From the NCBI GenBank assembly GCA_934725015.1, contig CAKVAS010000002.1:62001-126000 (forward strand): a stretch of DNA of 64,000 nucleotides, in the 5' to 3' direction. Position numbers and translations under genes: made by a program. The stretch is from an uncultured Bacteroidales bacterium. GTDB lineage: Bacteria > Bacteroidota > Bacteroidia > Bacteroidales > UBA932. Below are positions 49,474 to 57,778 of this stretch, piece after piece (positions within the stretch are counted from its first letter, which is position 1; each line of letters begins with the position of its first letter). A model generated the notes under the pieces. That model made no database searches and was not told where the DNA came from. It saw nothing but the letters and a program-made list of their open reading frames with translations.

Positions 49474-50762
49474 AATGTGCTCAAATATTCTGATAAGACG
49501 TAAGTGCTCCCGCCTATGTAAATCAGCGGTTTCCGGCAGCCCTCGGACAACTTCCGCGCCAGAGCGGCGGCCTCGGCAACGGTATGGCAGACCTCGGCGT
49601 CGCCCTCGTAAGCCGCCCTGGCCTCGTCCGCCGGCAGTGCCCGTGAACCGGCCGCATTGGTGAAAATCACCTTTGCACAGCGGGGAATCATCCGTATCAC
49701 GCTCCTGTAGTCCTTGTCCGCGACGCTTCCATAGACGATGATAAGGTCGTAGCCCTCGTTTTCGGCCATCCGTTCCAGCTGGGCGAAATTGTATTTGAGT
49801 CCATGCTGATTGTGCCCGATGTCGCCGATGGTAAGAGGGGTGTCGCAGAGCTTTTCCCAGCGTCCATGGAAGTCGGTAATTGCGGCGGTGTGCCTGAGCG
49901 CGTCCAGAACCGCAGGTGAGGCGGCGGCCTTTGGCGTGAGCCCGAGCCTGTGCAGGACCGTCAGCGCGGCAAGCGCCGTGACGAGGTTCTTTTCCTGATA
50001 GTAGCCGCGCAGGTCAAGCTCGCCGAGCAGGGTGGCGAGATGGTTTTTCGGAAAGCCGAAGTCCCTGTCCGCGAAGAAAATCTCCGAGCCGGTCGTCGCG
50101 GCCTTCGCCCTGAACACGAGGTCGCTCTCCGGTCCGGATTCCCCGACCACGACGGCTGTCCCCGGCTTTATGATTCCGGCTTTCTCGACGGCTATCTTCG
50201 CGAGCGTGTCCCCGAGTATGCCGCAGTGGTCCAGACCGATGTTCGTAACTACGCTCAGCTGGGGCGAGATGATGTTGGTGCTGTCCAGCCGCCCTCCGAG
50301 CCCCGTCTCTATGACGGCGAAATCCACGCCCTCCTTGGCGAACCACCAGAACGCGAGCGCGGTGGTAATCTCGAAGAACGAGAGGTTCAGTTCGTCGAAG
50401 ACAGGCCACAACTCCTTGCAGAACGCCATGACTTCACTCTGCGGAATCAGCCCCTCTCCGACAATCCTCGCGCGTTCCCTGAAATCCAGCAGGTGCGGCG
50501 ACGTGTAGAGTCCGACGCGGAAGCCCATCGCCGACAGCGCGGCCGCAATCATGCTGCTCACAGACCCTTTCCCGTTCGTCCCTGCCACGTGAACCGTCCT
50601 GTAGCCTCGGTGCGGATGCCCCAGCCGGGCGTCAATCTCCATCATGTGCTCAAGTCCCGGATGATAGGCCTTCCCTCCGACGACCTGATAGGACGGGAAT
50701 CTGTTGAAAATCCGCTCAATCAGAGCGTCATATTCTTTTTTGTCAAAATCTTCCATGACCAT
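49470..50762 (-). CDS. folC: bifunctional folylpolyglutamate synthase/dihydrofolate synthase
   Basis: The 430-residue protein has the ATP-binding P-loop VHVAGTNGKGSVSSM near residue 60 and SPHLLDFRERARI just after, FFEITTALAFWWFA, VIETGLGGRLDSTNII and LDHCGILGDTLAKIAVEKAGI; all are Mur-ligase-type FolC motifs. It adds glutamates to folates and, in many bacteria, makes dihydrofolate from dihydropteroate. Length is normal (about 420-430). ATG 50762 or the one 6 bp inside both fit. It is followed by the A2M gene with an ATGA overlap and preceded by a hairpin after ffh. Confidence 0.94.
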   Translation of the reverse strand: MVMEDFDKKEYDALIERIFNRFPSYQVVGGKAYHPGLEHMMEIDARLGHPHRGYRTVHVAGTNGKGSVSSMIAAALSAMGFRVGLYTSPHLLDFRERARIVGEGLIPQSEVMAFCKELWPVFDELNLSFFEITTALAFWWFAKEGVDFAVIETGLGGRLDSTNIISPQLSVVTNIGLDHCGILGDTLAKIAVEKAGIIKPGTAVVVGESGPESDLVFRAKAATTGSEIFFADRDFGFPKNHLATLLGELDLRGYYQEKNLVTALAALTVLHRLGLTPKAAASPAVLDALRHTAAITDFHGRWEKLCDTPLTIGDIGHNQHGLKYNFAQLERMAENEGYDLIIVYGSVADKDYRSVIRMIPRCAKVIFTNAAGSRALPADEARAAYEGDAEVCHTVAEAAALARKLSEGCRKPLIYIGGSTYVLSEYLSTL

Positions 50763-50793
50763 TTAGAAACCTTCTGAAAATAAATTTCTTATG

Positions 50794-50836
50794 TTTCGGG
50801 CAGGATGCCGCTCCTACCGCAACACCCTGCCCGAAA
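50794..50836 (-). terminator. hairpin between ffh and folC
   Basis: TTTCGGGCAGG (50794-50804) and CCTGCCCGAAA (50826-50836) pair perfectly over 11 bp with a loop of 21 nt. A T-run is missing, so it may cause only partial termination of ffh. Confidence 0.6.
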
Positions 50837-50860
50837 TACTCTTCCTCAGCCAAGCGCCTC

Positions 50861-52198
50861 CTACCTGTGATGCTTCATCATGTTCCGCATCATGTTCATC
50901 TTCCCGCCGGCTCCCATCGCCATCTTCATCATCCTGCGGGTGCCCTCGAACTGCTTGAGCAGCTTGTTGACCTCCTGAAGGGGTGTGCCGCTGCCGTCTG
51001 AGATGCGCTTCTTGCGGCTGCCGTTGATGCACTCGGGATGCTCGCGCTCGTACGGGGTCATCGAGAGGATGATTGCCTCCGTCGTCTTGAACGCCGTCTT
51101 GTTGTCGATGTCAACATCCTTGAGAGCCTTGTCCATCCCCGGGAGCATCCCGGCGAGGTCCTTGATGTTGCCCATCTTCTTGATCTGCTGAATCTGATTG
51201 TAGAAGTCCTGAAGGGTGAACTGGTCCTTGGCGAGCTTCTTCTTGAGTTCGCGCGCCTGCTTCTCGTCGAACTGCTCCTGAGCCTTCTCCACGAGGGACA
51301 CGACGTCGCCCATTCCGAGGATTCTGTCCGCGATTCGCTCCGGGTGGAACTGGTCGAGCGCCTCCATCTTCTCTCCCGTGCTGACGAACTTTATAGGCTT
51401 GCCGACAACCGTCCTGATTGAGAGCGCGGCGCCTCCTCTGGTGTCGCCGTCGAGTTTGGTGAGTACCACTCCGTCAAAGTCGAGCCTGTCGTTGAATGCC
51501 TTGGCGGTGGCCACCGCGTCCTGACCCGTCATGGAATCGACCACGAAGAGGGTTTCCGTCGGCTTTATGGCGTCGTGCAGCGCGGAAATCTCGTTCATCA
51601 GCTCCTCATCGACGGACAGACGGCCGGCCGTATCGACGATTACGACCGAATATCCCTCGCTCTTCGCCTTCGCAATCGCGTTCTTCGCAATCGCAATCGG
51701 ATCCTTAACGCCGTCCTCGGAATAGACCGGCACTCCGACCTGCTCTCCGAGCACCTTGAGCTGGCTTATTGCGGCCGGGCGGAAGGTGTCGCAGGCGGCA
51801 AGCATGACCTTCATGCCCCTCTTGCTCTTGATGTTCAGAGCCAGCTTTCCGCAGAACGTGGTCTTTCCCGAACCGTTCAGACCGGCCACGAGAACCACCG
51901 CCGGCGAGCCCTTGACATTGATGTCGCTGCTCTCGCTTCCCATCAGCTGCGCAAGTTCGTCGTGCACGATCTTCACGATCATCTGCTGAGGCTTCACTGC
52001 CGTGAGCACGTTCTGGCCTATCGCCTTGGTCTTGACATTGTCGCAGAATTCCTTCGCGGTCCTGTAGCTCACGTCCGCGTCGAGCAGCGCCCGCCTGATT
52101 TCCTTGAGCGCCTCCGCTATGTTTATTTCCGTAATCTTACCCTCGCCCTTGAGAATCTTGAACGACCTCTCAAGCTTGTCTGACAAATTTTCGAACAT
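50861..52198 (-). CDS. ffh: signal recognition particle GTPase Ffh
   Basis: ATG 52198 gives 445 residues, MFENLSDKLERSFKILKGEG. The start is set by the usual Ffh N-terminus; the longer frame would add 55 residues of AT-rich leader. The NG domain has GLNGSGKTTFCGKLA (G1), DTFRPAA, VDTAGRLSVDE (G3) and LTKLDGDTRGG; the C-terminal M domain has GNIKDLAGMLPGMDK and the Met-rich end MMKMAMGAGGKMNMMRNMMK. It binds signal peptides on ribosomes and 4.5S RNA, and delivers them to FtsY. A -7 box lies 28-35 bp upstream. Confidence 0.97.
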   Translation of the reverse strand: MFENLSDKLERSFKILKGEGKITEINIAEALKEIRRALLDADVSYRTAKEFCDNVKTKAIGQNVLTAVKPQQMIVKIVHDELAQLMGSESSDINVKGSPAVVLVAGLNGSGKTTFCGKLALNIKSKRGMKVMLAACDTFRPAAISQLKVLGEQVGVPVYSEDGVKDPIAIAKNAIAKAKSEGYSVVIVDTAGRLSVDEELMNEISALHDAIKPTETLFVVDSMTGQDAVATAKAFNDRLDFDGVVLTKLDGDTRGGAALSIRTVVGKPIKFVSTGEKMEALDQFHPERIADRILGMGDVVSLVEKAQEQFDEKQARELKKKLAKDQFTLQDFYNQIQQIKKMGNIKDLAGMLPGMDKALKDVDIDNKTAFKTTEAIILSMTPYEREHPECINGSRKKRISDGSGTPLQEVNKLLKQFEGTRRMMKMAMGAGGKMNMMRNMMKHHR

Positions 52199-52225
52199 AT
52201 ATGCCTTCTTTTTATAATGCGATTG

Positions 52226-52233
52226 CAAAAATA
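52226..52233 (-). promoter_or_regulatory. -7 box of ffh
   Basis: On the minus strand it reads TATTTTTG followed by CA, 28 bp before the ffh start. Confidence 0.65.
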
Positions 52234-52315
52234 GCGAAATTTTCCGGAAATCATAAGTCGGGATGTGAATATGAATCATGAGTTCAAAATTTATCGTGGC
52301 ATTATATGTTTTTTG

Positions 52316-52323
52316 TATCTTTG
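52316..52323 (+). promoter_or_regulatory. -7 box of the DpnII-type operon
   Basis: TATCTTTG, 18 bp before the methylase start at 52341. It is divergent from the ffh promoter and lies in AT-rich DNA. Confidence 0.7.
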
Positions 52324-52340
52324 TTTCCGAATTTTGAAAA

Positions 52341-53243
52341 ATGAAAGTGAACAGGAATATCAAGGCAAAGCCTTTCGTAAAGTGGGCCGGCGGAAAATCT
52401 CAGCTGTTGTATGAGGTGAGTCGGTCTTTGCCGGTTGAAATGGCGGAGAGAAAGGACATTACTTATATAGAGCCTTTCGTGGGAGGTGGCGCTGTGTTGT
52501 TCTGGATTCTTCAGGAGTTTCCTAATATCGAACACGCTGTAATAAATGACATCAATAAGGAACTGATTTGTACATATACCGTCATTAAAAATGATGTAGA
52601 GAACCTTATAATGGCTCTTTCCGAGTATAACTCTGAATATCAGTCATTGGACGAACTGGCACGGAAAGATTATTTTTTGACTAAAAGGGCTCGTTATAAC
52701 GAGTGCCCGGAGTGCGATGTCGAGATAGCTGCATTGTTCATATTCTTGAACAGGACTTGCTTTAACGGTTTGTACAGGGTCAATTCAAAAGGTAAATTTA
52801 ATGTTCCTTTCGGAAGATATGCAGCTCCAAATATTTGTGATTCAGCAACATTGAGAGCCGACTCTGAACTCCTCCAACGTGTGACTATTCTTTGTGGAGA
52901 CTTTGAGCAGACTGAATGTTATGCAAATGAGCGCGCTGTGTTTTATTTTGACCCACCATACAAGCCAATAACAGACACGTCTTCTTTCACATCTTATTCC
53001 ATGGGCGGATTCGATGATGTAGATCAGGTTCGTTTGAGGAACTTCTGTGATCGAATTGCAGCACGGAAGGCCTTGTTCGTTGCGAGCAATTCAGATCCGG
53101 AAAGAGATTCTGTAGCCGGAAATTTCTTTGATCGTATCTACGACAGGTATAGCATCAGGCGTGTGTCAGCCTCGAGGATAATCAATGCGAATGCAGCCGG
53201 TAGGGGAAAATTGTCTGAAGTAATAATAACGAATATAGTATAA
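52341..53243 (+). CDS. DpnII-type DNA adenine methyltransferase (Dam-like, GATC)
   Basis: The 300-residue protein has the D12-class adenine methylase layout: KPFVKWAGGKSQLL (motif I at the N-terminus), YIEPFVGGGAVLFWIL, FLNRTCFNGLYRVNSKGKFN and the catalytic FYFDPPYKPI (DPPY motif). It is the DpnM/Dam group that methylates adenine in GATC; specificity is inferred from the family and the neighbours. The gene and its followers are AT-rich compared with ffh and the AraC gene, which indicates horizontal transfer. The next gene starts 12 bp after its stop, so the set is an operon. Confidence 0.92.
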   Translation: MKVNRNIKAKPFVKWAGGKSQLLYEVSRSLPVEMAERKDITYIEPFVGGGAVLFWILQEFPNIEHAVINDINKELICTYTVIKNDVENLIMALSEYNSEYQSLDELARKDYFLTKRARYNECPECDVEIAALFIFLNRTCFNGLYRVNSKGKFNVPFGRYAAPNICDSATLRADSELLQRVTILCGDFEQTECYANERAVFYFDPPYKPITDTSSFTSYSMGGFDDVDQVRLRNFCDRIAARKALFVASNSDPERDSVAGNFFDRIYDRYSIRRVSASRIINANAAGRGKLSEVIITNIV

Positions 53244-53255
53244 CACAAACTGTTT

Positions 53256-54117
53256 ATGAGAGACTTTGATTTGTGGCTCGGTGAGTTTCGCAAGTCCATT
53301 GCGGATTATAAGTATTACATTGACTTCAACAAGGTATTCACAAATGTTGATGCCGTCAAGATTGAACTGAACATAATGAATTCATTGATAGGTTCTTCAA
53401 ACATTGAAGATGAGTTCGATGAGATTATGTCGCGCTATCCTGAGGTTCTGAAGTGCATCCCGATTCTGTTGGCTAAGCGGGAAAAAGACATATATGTGGT
53501 TGATGCAGAGGGCGAATATCTCTATAATTTTACGAAACGAAACTATCCGTTGTCTCAGTATAAGGTCTTTATGAAAAAGACCGGATTATTTGATCTTATG
53601 GAAAAGCACTTGATTAATAATTTGGTGGATTATGTGACTGGGGTTGAGACCGGACTTGATTCCAATGGCCGCAAGAATCGTGGCGGTCACCTTATGGAAA
53701 ATCTTGTGGAGGGATATATGATTAAATGTGGTCTCATTAAAGGTGAGACTTATTTCAAGGAAATGTATATTCACGAGATTGAGGAGAACTGGGGCGTGGA
53801 CTTGTCCTCTATTTCCAACAATGGCGGTGCCGAGAAGAGATTTGATTTTGTCATAAAGTGTCCGGATATGATATATGGCATTGAAACGAATTTCTATTCA
53901 AGTTCAGGTTCCAAATTAAATGAGACAGCCAGAAGTTACAAGGCAATTACATTGGAAACCAAAGATATGGACTATTTCAAGTTTGTTTGGTTTACTGATG
54001 GACAGGGGGGGGATTAAAGCCAGAAATAATCTGAAGGAAACTTTTGATATTCTTGAAAACCTGTATAACATCAAGGACTTGGAGGACGGCATCATTTCTA
54101 AACTGATTCAGAAATGA
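53256..54117 (+). CDS. DpnII-type restriction endonuclease, interrupted by a +1 G in a poly-G tract
   Basis: The first frame encodes residues up to FKFVWFTDGQGGD and stops at 54017 (253 residues). In the +1 frame the protein continues as GIKARNNLKETFDILENL then YNIKDLEDGIISKLIQK to 54117. With seven instead of eight G at 54005-54012 the whole is 286 residues, like DpnII (about 288), whose C-terminus has the same GxxxARNNLKETFD motif. RKNRGGHLMENLVEGYMI and ISNNGGAEKRFDFVI are also DpnII-like, with the catalytic Glu/Asp-Lys region. The stop of the restored frame overlaps the next start (ATGA). As written the enzyme lacks its last 33 residues and is probably inactive, while both methylases are intact. 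Confidence 0.88.
54005..54012 (+). repeat. eight-G homopolymer at the frame break of the endonuclease
   Basis: Eight consecutive G just after GACA. Loss of one G restores the 286-residue endonuclease. Confidence 0.9.
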
Positions 54118-54995
54118 TAACACCTTATTATAAGTCGGACAATAGGGACTTTACTTTGGTGAAGGGGAATTGTGTGGAAATCTTGCCTCAGTTTGAGTTC
54201 AAGTTCGATATGATTTTTGCAGATCCCCCTTATCATCTTTCAAATGGAGGGATAAGTGTACAGAGCGGCAAGAAGGTTTCCGTCAATAAGGGAGATTGGG
54301 ACAGGTCGCAAGGTGTTGAGGCGGATTATCAGTTCGATAAGACATGGATTTCCGTATGCAGAGATAAACTTAAGAGAAACGGCACAATTTGGGTAAGCGG
54401 AACTTATCACAATATATTTTCCATTGCCCGATGTCTTACGGAATTGGGATTCAAGATTCTAAACTGTATAACATGGGTAAAGACAAATCCTCCGCCCAAT
54501 CTTTCCTGCAGGTATTTCACATATTCTGCTGAGTACATCCTTTGGGCAAGAAAGGAGCAAAAGGTTGCTCATTATTTCAATTACGAACTGATGAAGGAGA
54601 TAAACGGCGGAACTCAGATGCGTGATGTCTGGATCCTTCCCGCAATTGCAAAGTGGGAAAAATCGTGTGGTAAGCACCCTACCCAGAAACCATTGTGTGT
54701 GCTGTCACGGATAGTGCAGGCTTCTACGGAACCAGGCGCATGGATATTGGATCCGTTTGCAGGAAGCAGTACGACTGGAATTGCCTCTAACTTGTTGGGA
54801 CGCCGGTTTCTAGGCATTGATATGGATGACAGTTTCTTGGAAATCAGCAAGGCCCGCAGAGGCGAGCTTGATGACATGCCGACTCGGCTTGGGTATTTGG
54901 AGAAATTGCAAAGACAATCCAAACTTTTTATGGATAAAGATATTCGTGTTCTTGGTGAACCGGCTGTCCATTATGGTGCTGAATTGCCGTTTTAG
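54114..54995 (+). CDS. DpnA-type DNA adenine methyltransferase
   Basis: The 293-residue protein has the beta-class order: DMIFADPPYHLSNGG (catalytic DPPY) first, then HPTQKPLCVLSRIV and DPFAGSSTTGIASNLLGRRF (SAM-binding motif). It matches the DpnA (M2) enzyme of DpnII systems, which in pneumococcus methylates single-stranded DNA and is used in transformation. In DpnII the order is M, A, R; here it is M, R, A. It overlaps the restored endonuclease frame by ATGA, so its translation may depend on reading of that frame past the G-tract. Confidence 0.92.
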   Translation: MITPYYKSDNRDFTLVKGNCVEILPQFEFKFDMIFADPPYHLSNGGISVQSGKKVSVNKGDWDRSQGVEADYQFDKTWISVCRDKLKRNGTIWVSGTYHNIFSIARCLTELGFKILNCITWVKTNPPPNLSCRYFTYSAEYILWARKEQKVAHYFNYELMKEINGGTQMRDVWILPAIAKWEKSCGKHPTQKPLCVLSRIVQASTEPGAWILDPFAGSSTTGIASNLLGRRFLGIDMDDSFLEISKARRGELDDMPTRLGYLEKLQRQSKLFMDKDIRVLGEPAVHYGAELPF

Positions 54996-55041
54996 CCGGC
55001 GGGGCTGCCCTTAATTTGCTATTCCTACATATTGTACCGAA

Positions 55042-55075
55042 TTTGCAGAAATCAGCGAAATTTTCCGTAATTTTG
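55042..55075 (+). promoter_or_regulatory. promoter of the second AraC-type regulator gene
   Basis: TTTG (55042-55045), 22 nt, TAATTTTG (55068-55075), about 62 bp before the start at 55137. Confidence 0.6.
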
Positions 55076-55136
55076 CACGGATATGCCAGGGACGGCGTAA
55101 AGTTTGCCGAAACCGGCGGGATTTGCACGAATATAC

Positions 55137-56297
55137 ATGGACATACAGACTTCCTTTTTCATCACGGCGGTCGTGGCGATTACGCTCGGGCTGCTGCTGC
55201 TTTTCATAAAGGTTCCGTCGTCGCCTTATGCGCGGCGGCTCGGGCACACGAAGAACGCAATCGCCGGCTGTTTCGCGCTTGCCGGCGTCATATTCATATA
55301 CACGATGATACGCATCGACTACGAATGGAACGACTTCTATCCGGCGATGATGATGTTCGTCGTGACGGCGCTCTCTTCGGTGATTCTCTCCATCTCGCTG
55401 CTCAACCTGATGGACCCGTCCCCTTCGGGGAATGACAAGTACTGGCTGAACATAATGATTGTGGCGATATGGTCCGTCGCCCTCGTGTATTACTATGACT
55501 ATCCGGTGAAATGGGTGCGCATCGCCGCATACTCCAGCAGCATAGTGCTTTTCATCGCCCAGTGCATCGCGCACATAATCGCCTTCAACAACAGCTACAG
55601 GCGTGCCCTGCGCAATCTGGAGATATATTATGACGAGGACGAGGAGCATAAGATAAAATGGATACGCTTCTGCTACATCATCATGATGCTCACGCAGATG
55701 TTCGTGCTTGTCTATATGCTTCTTCCGCGCAGCCTGATGAAGGTATATGTCCTTTTTTATGCGCTGTTCATACTTTATTTCTCAGCCAACTTCATCTCTT
55801 TTCTCGGCTCCCACAAGCTTCTGCTCGACGCCTTTGCCTACAAGGCTCTCTCCGGCGAGGGGCGGCCGCCGGCGCGCCGGCGAAGCAGCCGCGCCAAGGC
55901 ACGCTCCGCCGCATCCGTCGAGGGAACGGAGCTGATTTATACGGACAGGGACCTGCAGAAGCTGGACATGGCCATAGGGCAGTGGGTCGAGGCAGGGAAG
56001 TACCGCGAGTCGGACAAGACCCGCGACGAGATTGCCGCCGAACTGCACACGACCAAGGAGCTTCTCCAGACCTACTTCGCCGACAAGGGGCAGGATTTCC
56101 GCACATGGCGCACCGAACTGCGCATCCGGGACGCGAAGGCGATGCTTCTGGCCAACAGGAACATCTCCGTCAATGCCATCGGCGAGCGCTGCGGCTTCAG
56201 CGACCGCTCCAATTTCCACCGCCAGTTCCAGAAGATTGTCGGCTGCTCCCCGAAGCAGTGGCGCGACTCCGGCGGCAAGGCAGATGTCAATGGGTAA
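55137..56297 (+). CDS. membrane-anchored AraC-family transcription regulator
   Basis: ATG 55137 gives 386 residues; an upstream TTG at 55104 has less support. The first 240 residues hold about six hydrophobic segments (ITAVVAITLGLLLLFI, AGCFALAGVIFIYTMI, MMFVVTALSSVILSISLL and others), then a basic linker (RPPARRRSSRAKARSA) and a C-terminal AraC domain (DEIAAELHTTKELLQTYFAD, GERCGFSDRSNFHRQFQKIV, SPKQWRDSG). It is the same type as the 23603-24721 protein. No 22-bp operator repeat like that one is seen upstream of it. A repeat-rich region follows its stop. Confidence 0.85.
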   Translation: MDIQTSFFITAVVAITLGLLLLFIKVPSSPYARRLGHTKNAIAGCFALAGVIFIYTMIRIDYEWNDFYPAMMMFVVTALSSVILSISLLNLMDPSPSGNDKYWLNIMIVAIWSVALVYYYDYPVKWVRIAAYSSSIVLFIAQCIAHIIAFNNSYRRALRNLEIYYDEDEEHKIKWIRFCYIIMMLTQMFVLVYMLLPRSLMKVYVLFYALFILYFSANFISFLGSHKLLLDAFAYKALSGEGRPPARRRSSRAKARSAASVEGTELIYTDRDLQKLDMAIGQWVEAGKYRESDKTRDEIAAELHTTKELLQTYFADKGQDFRTWRTELRIRDAKAMLLANRNISVNAIGERCGFSDRSNFHRQFQKIVGCSPKQWRDSGGKADVNG

Positions 56298-56300
56298 CTC

Positions 56301-56531
56301 CGTCATTTCGAGCGACGCGATAAGACAGATGTTAATGAGTGACTGTCATTTCGAGCGATACATCTGTCATTTCGAGCGTAGCGAAGCGGAGGCGAGAAAT
56401 CTTTTTTCTGCACAAAGATCTCTCACTTCGTTCGAGATGACAGATGTGTTGTTCGAGATGACGGATGTGTTGTTCTGGATGACAGATGTGTTGTTCGAGA
56501 TGACGGCTGTGTTGTTCGAGATGACGGATGT
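56301..56531. repeat. large array of the core repeat with an inverted pair and 21-bp tandem copies
   Basis: TCATTTCGAGCG cores occur at 56303, 56347 and 56369 on the plus strand, the last in the long form GAGAAATCTTTTT. After a short loop, AAAGATCTCTCACTTCG and the core in reverse (TTCGAGATGAC) follow; then at about 56431, 56452, 56473, 56494 and 56515 come 21-bp units TTCGAGATGACGGATGTGTT(G). Left and right arms pair over more than 30 bases, so the array can form a long hairpin between two convergent genes and act as a terminator for both. Confidence 0.85.
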
Positions 56532-56551
56532 TCCATTCGGGTGGCTGTCGG

Positions 56552-57598
56552 CTATTTCATCCGGGAAGATAAAGTGATATGCCGGGACTGGCGGAATGCC
56601 TTGTCGCGGCGCAGGAACTCCTCCTTTTCAGATTCCGGCAGAGCCCAGTCGATGAATCTCTCGAAAATGTAGCCTGCGGCCTGCTCCGACGGGTGAATCA
56701 TGTCCTCGGCGTAGAAACGGTAGTCACGCAGCTCGTCGAGCATGATTTCGTAGGCGGGGAAGTAGTCGCAGCGGACTTCGCTGCCGTGCAGGGAACCGGA
56801 TGCCCCGGGCAGCAGCTGTCCGGAATCCGGAATCTGAAACCTAGGTTGACCGGCATCCGGTGTCTGGGGTGTCGGCTGTCCGGAGACCGCATTGAGTCCC
56901 GATTCCAGACCGATGAGCAGGTTCGCCTTGCTGAGCTGATTGCCGTGCGCGCCGTCCTTGAAGTGGCGAATCGGGCTCACCGTGAAGATGAACTGCTTGT
57001 CGGGATGGTTCAGGACGATGTTCCTTGTGATGCGTCCTGTCTCCTCTGCCTTCAGAAACTCCCTCCGGAACTCCCTCGCGTCCCTTTTCAGGCAGTTGGC
57101 GACGATGATTCCGCTTTCGACGGCTTCACCGCCTCCGCTTTCACCGTCTCCGTGCCCGATGCCGTCGCCTTGGCCGGCCGCGCTTCCGACGAAGCGGTAG
57201 CACCAGCTTGTCCCGAGCGTCACCAGGACCTTGTTGCAGCTCTTCCAGAATGCGGATGCCTGGTCCAGAGACTCGTTCGCGGAGGCAAGGAATTCCTCTG
57301 CGGACTCCCGTGCCGCGAGTGTATGATGATGAAAAGAGCACCATTTCGTGCTGCCGCTTCCCATCCGGACGCAGTCTGTCTCCGTAAAATGCTCACCGCT
57401 GTCAAGCCTTTCGATGCTGTCGAGAATCGAAGCCGGATTGTAGAGCGTCCCGAACGGGTTGAGGCACACGTCGAAGCCCCTTTCAAGCAGTTTCCTGCCT
57501 ATGCTGTCTGCAAAGCAGCTGCCCAGACTCATGATCCTGTCACCGCAGGAAATCGTGACTTCGCTGTTCGGAAATTCAACGGGTGTCGTAAGTTTCAT
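56552..57598 (-). CDS. GSCFA-domain protein
   Basis: ATG 57598 gives 348 residues (MKLTTPVEFPNSEVTISCGD). An ATG 39 bp upstream could also be used; the frame further up overlaps the -7 box and was rejected. IMSLGSCFADSIGRKLLERG is the GSCFA signature, with VTLGTSWCYRF, FTVSPIRHFKDGAHGNQLSK and DMIHPSEQAAGYIFERF also family-like. GSCFA proteins belong to the SGNH-like hydrolases, with a possible role in cell-wall or glycan ester cleavage, but no function is proven. Two low-complexity insertions (GQGDGIGHGDGESGGG and a Pro/Gly-rich stretch near residue 250) are unusual. It converges on the AraC gene across the repeat array. Confidence 0.85.
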   Translation of the reverse strand: MKLTTPVEFPNSEVTISCGDRIMSLGSCFADSIGRKLLERGFDVCLNPFGTLYNPASILDSIERLDSGEHFTETDCVRMGSGSTKWCSFHHHTLAARESAEEFLASANESLDQASAFWKSCNKVLVTLGTSWCYRFVGSAAGQGDGIGHGDGESGGGEAVESGIIVANCLKRDAREFRREFLKAEETGRITRNIVLNHPDKQFIFTVSPIRHFKDGAHGNQLSKANLLIGLESGLNAVSGQPTPQTPDAGQPRFQIPDSGQLLPGASGSLHGSEVRCDYFPAYEIMLDELRDYRFYAEDMIHPSEQAAGYIFERFIDWALPESEKEEFLRRDKAFRQSRHITLSSRMK

Positions 57599-57666
57599 CT
57601 TTTGTTCTTGTCTTTTGGGGCGCGGAAGTGTGGCCATAGAAATATGTTTCCGCTCCGTATATCTCA

Positions 57667-57674
57667 CAAAATTA
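57667..57674 (-). promoter_or_regulatory. -7 box of the GSCFA gene
   Basis: On the minus strand this reads TAATTTTG. It rules out the start codon at 57667. Confidence 0.6.
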
Positions 57675-57698
57675 GTAAAATAATAGTAAAAAAAACGC

Positions 57699-57706
57699 TA
57701 AATTTG
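57699..57706 (+). promoter_or_regulatory. -7 box of the 57779 gene
   Basis: TAAATTTG followed by CG, 73 bp before the start, divergent from the GSCFA promoter and about 25 bp from it. Confidence 0.6.
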
Positions 57707-57716
57707 CGAGGATATA

Positions 57717-57746
57717 CGGAAGACGAAAGGGTAATCCCGTCTTCCG
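57717..57746 (+). promoter_or_regulatory. hairpin in the leader of the 57779 gene
   Basis: CGGAAGACG (57717-57725) and CGTCTTCCG (57738-57746) pair perfectly around 12 nt, starting about ten bases after the -7 box, so near the 5' end of the mRNA. It could stabilise the message. Confidence 0.6.
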
Positions 57747-57778
57747 GGATGTAGCGACATTATTGTGTCATATATAAT

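Noticed and set aside
50861..52363. Longer ffh frame starting at 52363
   Set aside because: It runs through the ffh -7 box at 52226 and the divergent promoter; the normal Ffh N-terminus starts at 52198.
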